Below, piece by piece: positions 30,648 through 32,970 of a stretch of DNA of 32,970 nt (its first letter is position 1; each line of letters opens with the position of its first letter). The position numbers were made by a program, and so were the translations under genes. Below the pieces are notes generated by a model, which made no database searches, was not told the DNA's origin, and worked only from the letters and a program-made list of their open reading frames with translations. Source of the DNA: Oceanospirillales bacterium (GTDB lineage: Bacteria; Pseudomonadota; Gammaproteobacteria; Xanthomonadales; SZUA-38); assembly GCA_003233095.1 (NCBI GenBank), contig QIKT01000108.1:1-32970 (forward strand). Reading direction: 5' to 3'.

Positions 30648-30874
30648 ACAAGTCGTGATCGGTTGTCTTGATCGTGAAATACGCCCGCTCGGCGTTGCCT
30701 GAGCTAAGGAACCTCTGAACAAGTCATGACCGCTTGTCTTGAGCGTCAAACACGCCCCCCTCTGCGTTGCATGAACCGAACCATAGCAACACTATGACTC
30801 GGTTCATGCGCTTTGATCGGGCGCATTTCCCTTCTCAATCCAACTCGCTTGAGACTTATTCAGAGGCTCCCTAG
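30635..30874. repeat. Family-2 MITE-like element, nested/composite copy
   Basis: Left TIR AGGGAGCCTCTGAACAAGT (30635-30653), internal second TIR GGAACCTCTGAACAAGT (30708-30724), right TIR ACTTATTCAGAGGCTCCCTAG ending 30874; internal hairpin GCATGAACCGA (30769-30779) / TCGGTTCATGC (30799-30809). Confidence 0.9.
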
Positions 30875-31563
30875 AAGCTGGACGACAGCGACAGAACCAC
30901 TCTGTCATCGCCGGTCTCTCCAAACAGATCGTCCTGATCACCGCCGTGATAGGTCAGTCCGATGGAGAATTGTTCAATGTCGTAGCTCAGGCCCAGAGAA
31001 TAGTCGGTATAACCATCTCCAAATGCATCGTCCAGGTTGTAATGACCGATGTTGGCATTCCAGCTCAACTGATCGTTGATCGGGTTGCCCAGACCCAGTC
31101 CGTAGTAGATGCCGGTTTCATCGACGGCAAATACATCGTTTGAATAGCCCAGGGTGAAGGTGGCAAATTCGTTGTAACCGATGTCGACGATCAGCTCACC
31201 ATAGTCCAGGTCGACGCCAGAGACGGTGCCCGGATACATATACTGCGTGTAGCTGACGTCCCAGTTCCAGGTCTCGGTAAAGTCGCCACCGAAGCCAAGA
31301 TAAACGTCAATTTCAAAATCAGCGCCATCATCGCCAGGCCCACCGTCAAAGAAATCGACATTGGAAGCCCATGTCCCTACGTAGAAGCCTGACTCGTGGT
31401 TGTAATCAAAACCGCCCTGGATGGCTGGGTCTTCGAGAGTCTGAGAGACGCCTCGAAAGACATAATCGGATACCAGTGCGATATTAGCTGATACCCCGGC
31501 GTTGCTGATCGCTGGTAACAGACACACGGCGGTGCAGACTGCCAGCCTCTTGAATACACGCAT
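30871..31563 (-). CDS. TorF-family putative porin / outer-membrane beta-barrel
   Basis: Signal peptide MRVFKRLAVCTAVCLLPAISNAG, GVSANIALVSDYVFRGVSQTLEDPAIQGGFDY, C-terminal SLSSSF; RBS GGGGAG. Confidence 0.85.
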   Translation of the reverse strand: MRVFKRLAVCTAVCLLPAISNAGVSANIALVSDYVFRGVSQTLEDPAIQGGFDYNHESGFYVGTWASNVDFFDGGPGDDGADFEIDVYLGFGGDFTETWNWDVSYTQYMYPGTVSGVDLDYGELIVDIGYNEFATFTLGYSNDVFAVDETGIYYGLGLGNPINDQLSWNANIGHYNLDDAFGDGYTDYSLGLSYDIEQFSIGLTYHGGDQDDLFGETGDDRVVLSLSSSF

Positions 31564-31768
31564 ACTTCTCACTCCCCAAAGACGATGATTGAATTGTCGA
31601 ACTGTGCCATCAAAATGGCATCACCGAGGCCATCCTAGCATTGCCGATTCTATCCATCATAGTTGTCGATGCCAATCTTGACAATTTGGTGACAAATAGA
31701 AATCGTAGCATTCCCAAGCTCCAGGTGAGGCTGAAAACGCCTGTGGTGCTTGAAAGTAGAATCGGTGC

Positions 31769-31925
31769 AGCCTGTCGGACTTGAGGTGATCGACTGCACA
31801 AAACCCGAGTTGGGTCAGATGTCCCGATCTTGTTGGTTACATAGCGGTGCTATTCGCCTCAAAAGATTCAAAAATATGACTCAAATCGACGGTTCCTCGT
31901 GACGACCCGTTAAGTCCGACAGGCT
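31769..31925. repeat. Family-1 long-hairpin repeat element, inverted relative to the 22489 copy
   Basis: Perfect 14-bp TIRs AGCCTGTCGGACTT (31769-31782) / AAGTCCGACAGGCT (31912-31925); reverse complement aligns with 22489 copy (AACGGGTCGTC.CGAGG, GTCGATTTGAG, GCGAATAGCACCGCTATGT). Confidence 0.9.
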
Positions 31926-31934
31926 GCCAGGGCG

Positions 31935-32672
31935 TCACTCTGATTCGAGCGCTTTGAGCGCTTGTTTGACTTGTGGGTGGGGCTGGATGGCATCTGCGCG
32001 CAGTAGTGACTGGCGCGCGAGATCTGTCTGACCCTGTTGCTGGTAGAGCGAGCCGAGCATGAAGTGACTCTGGAAGCTGTCTGGATAGTGCTGCAGGTTG
32101 AGGGTCAGTATGCGAATCGCATGATCAGGTTGGCGCTCGGTCTGACGCTCGGCCAGAGTGACCAGCATCGCTTCGGAGAAGTCATAGCTGTGAGTACCAT
32201 AGTATTGTTCACGCAGCTCTGCGTGACGCGTGATCATCGCCTCGATGCCTTTCTTGTTCAGTATCTTGTTTAGAACCTGGACCGTGGTGTGCGGCTCGGC
32301 GATGCCACGATGACAGGTCATGCAATTGATTCGCTTGTTGCCCTTCAGGGACGACAGGTGATCATCGTTGACGGCAGTAACCATCTCCATCATCTCTCGG
32401 GTGATCCTCTTGTAGCGGTTTTCGTCGCTTGGAAAATCGTATTCGGTCAGAGACTGACCTTCCTCACCGACATGACAACCGCTGCATCGGAGGCCTGTTG
32501 CCTTGCTGAACGATTTCATCACAGCTCTGAGCTGTCCAGGGCTGATCGACTCGGGCAGATGAGTCAGATTCTCTGGGTCATCAAACACCCCTCCGATCGC
32601 AGCGATGGTGAATGAACTGGCCGAGCAGGCCAGCAGTAGAGTCAGTGCAGAGCGAACAATCATGGGTCTCAT
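31935..32672 (-). CDS. Diheme c-type cytochrome, reaction-centre cytochrome subunit-like, with C-terminal TPR
   Basis: Signal peptide; CSGCH and CMTCH heme motifs; FSKATGLRCSGCHVG, RINCMTCHRG; TPR-like C-term (SFQSHFMLGSLYQQQGQTDLARQSLLRA). Confidence 0.8.
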   Translation of the reverse strand: MRPMIVRSALTLLLACSASSFTIAAIGGVFDDPENLTHLPESISPGQLRAVMKSFSKATGLRCSGCHVGEEGQSLTEYDFPSDENRYKRITREMMEMVTAVNDDHLSSLKGNKRINCMTCHRGIAEPHTTVQVLNKILNKKGIEAMITRHAELREQYYGTHSYDFSEAMLVTLAERQTERQPDHAIRILTLNLQHYPDSFQSHFMLGSLYQQQGQTDLARQSLLRADAIQPHPQVKQALKALESE

Positions 32673-32740
32673 CCATCAAGTATATCCAGTCCTGTCACAA
32701 TTCGCATCTACATCGATCACCGATCGGTAGCTGAAACACA

Positions 32741-32854
32741 TAGGGAGCCTCTGAACAAGTCTCAAGCGAGTTGGATTGAGATGGGAAATGCAACGCCGAG
32801 CGGGCGTATTTCCCGCTCAAGACAGCCGATCACGACTTGTTCAGAGGCTCCCTA
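32741..32854. repeat. Family-2 MITE-like element, simple copy
   Basis: Perfect 20-bp TIRs TAGGGAGCCTCTGAACAAGT (32741-32760) / ACTTGTTCAGAGGCTCCCTA (32835-32854); reverse complement matches left half and right end of the 30635 element. Confidence 0.93.
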
Positions 32855-32970
32855 GCCCGCATTATTCATGAAGGATCGTGAGTGATGGCGGATTGTGGCG
32901 AGTTCAGCGCGCCGACCTGGAGTCAGAATCATAGCGGTAGCTATGGTGAGGGCGAAGGGCAAGTGCAGCC

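Noticed and set aside
29805-30749. 314-aa minus-strand ORF opposite lpdA
   Set aside because: Shadow ORF over a confident lpdA reading frame, running into the repeat element.
30635-32854. Composite transposon bounded by the two family-2 elements
   Set aside because: Cargo is ordinary porin and cytochrome genes, no transposase is present, and the copies are better explained as independent MITE-like insertions.
1-32970. CRISPR arrays, tRNA/rRNA genes, prophage or intact transposase
   Set aside because: No regularly spaced direct repeats, no cloverleaf or rRNA-like sequence recognised, and no transposase or phage-like ORFs in the six-frame track.

Overview
Chromosomal window, probably from a gammaproteobacterium, densely coded. 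It reads left to right as: the end of an RND efflux adaptor and its permease; gluQ (minus strand); a small minus-strand ORF with a terminator; a five-gene envelope cluster (Pla-1/VolA-like lipase lipoprotein, DUF1302, DUF1329, YCF48-like beta-propeller, MMPL/RND permease); a central-carbon block (tkt, gap, pgk, TPR-methyltransferase, decayed HAD phosphatase, class I fba); a TPR membrane protein; a PDH operon (aceE, aceF, retropepsin-like protease, lipoyl-lpdA); a TorF-type porin and a diheme RC-C-like cytochrome (both minus strand). The main non-coding signal is two families of non-autonomous, long-hairpin repeats with terminal inverted repeats (TIRs). Family 1 lies at about 17079, 22489 and 31769; family 2 at about 30635 and 32741. 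One family-2 copy fills the lpdA/porin intergenic gap exactly, and its two TIRs supply the stop codons of both convergent genes. The best candidate for an under-described system is the lipase-DUF1302-DUF1329-YCF48-MMPL cluster, which looks like an envelope-spanning lipid or hydrophobic-cargo trafficking machine. All calls come from reading the sequence; no database searches were run.
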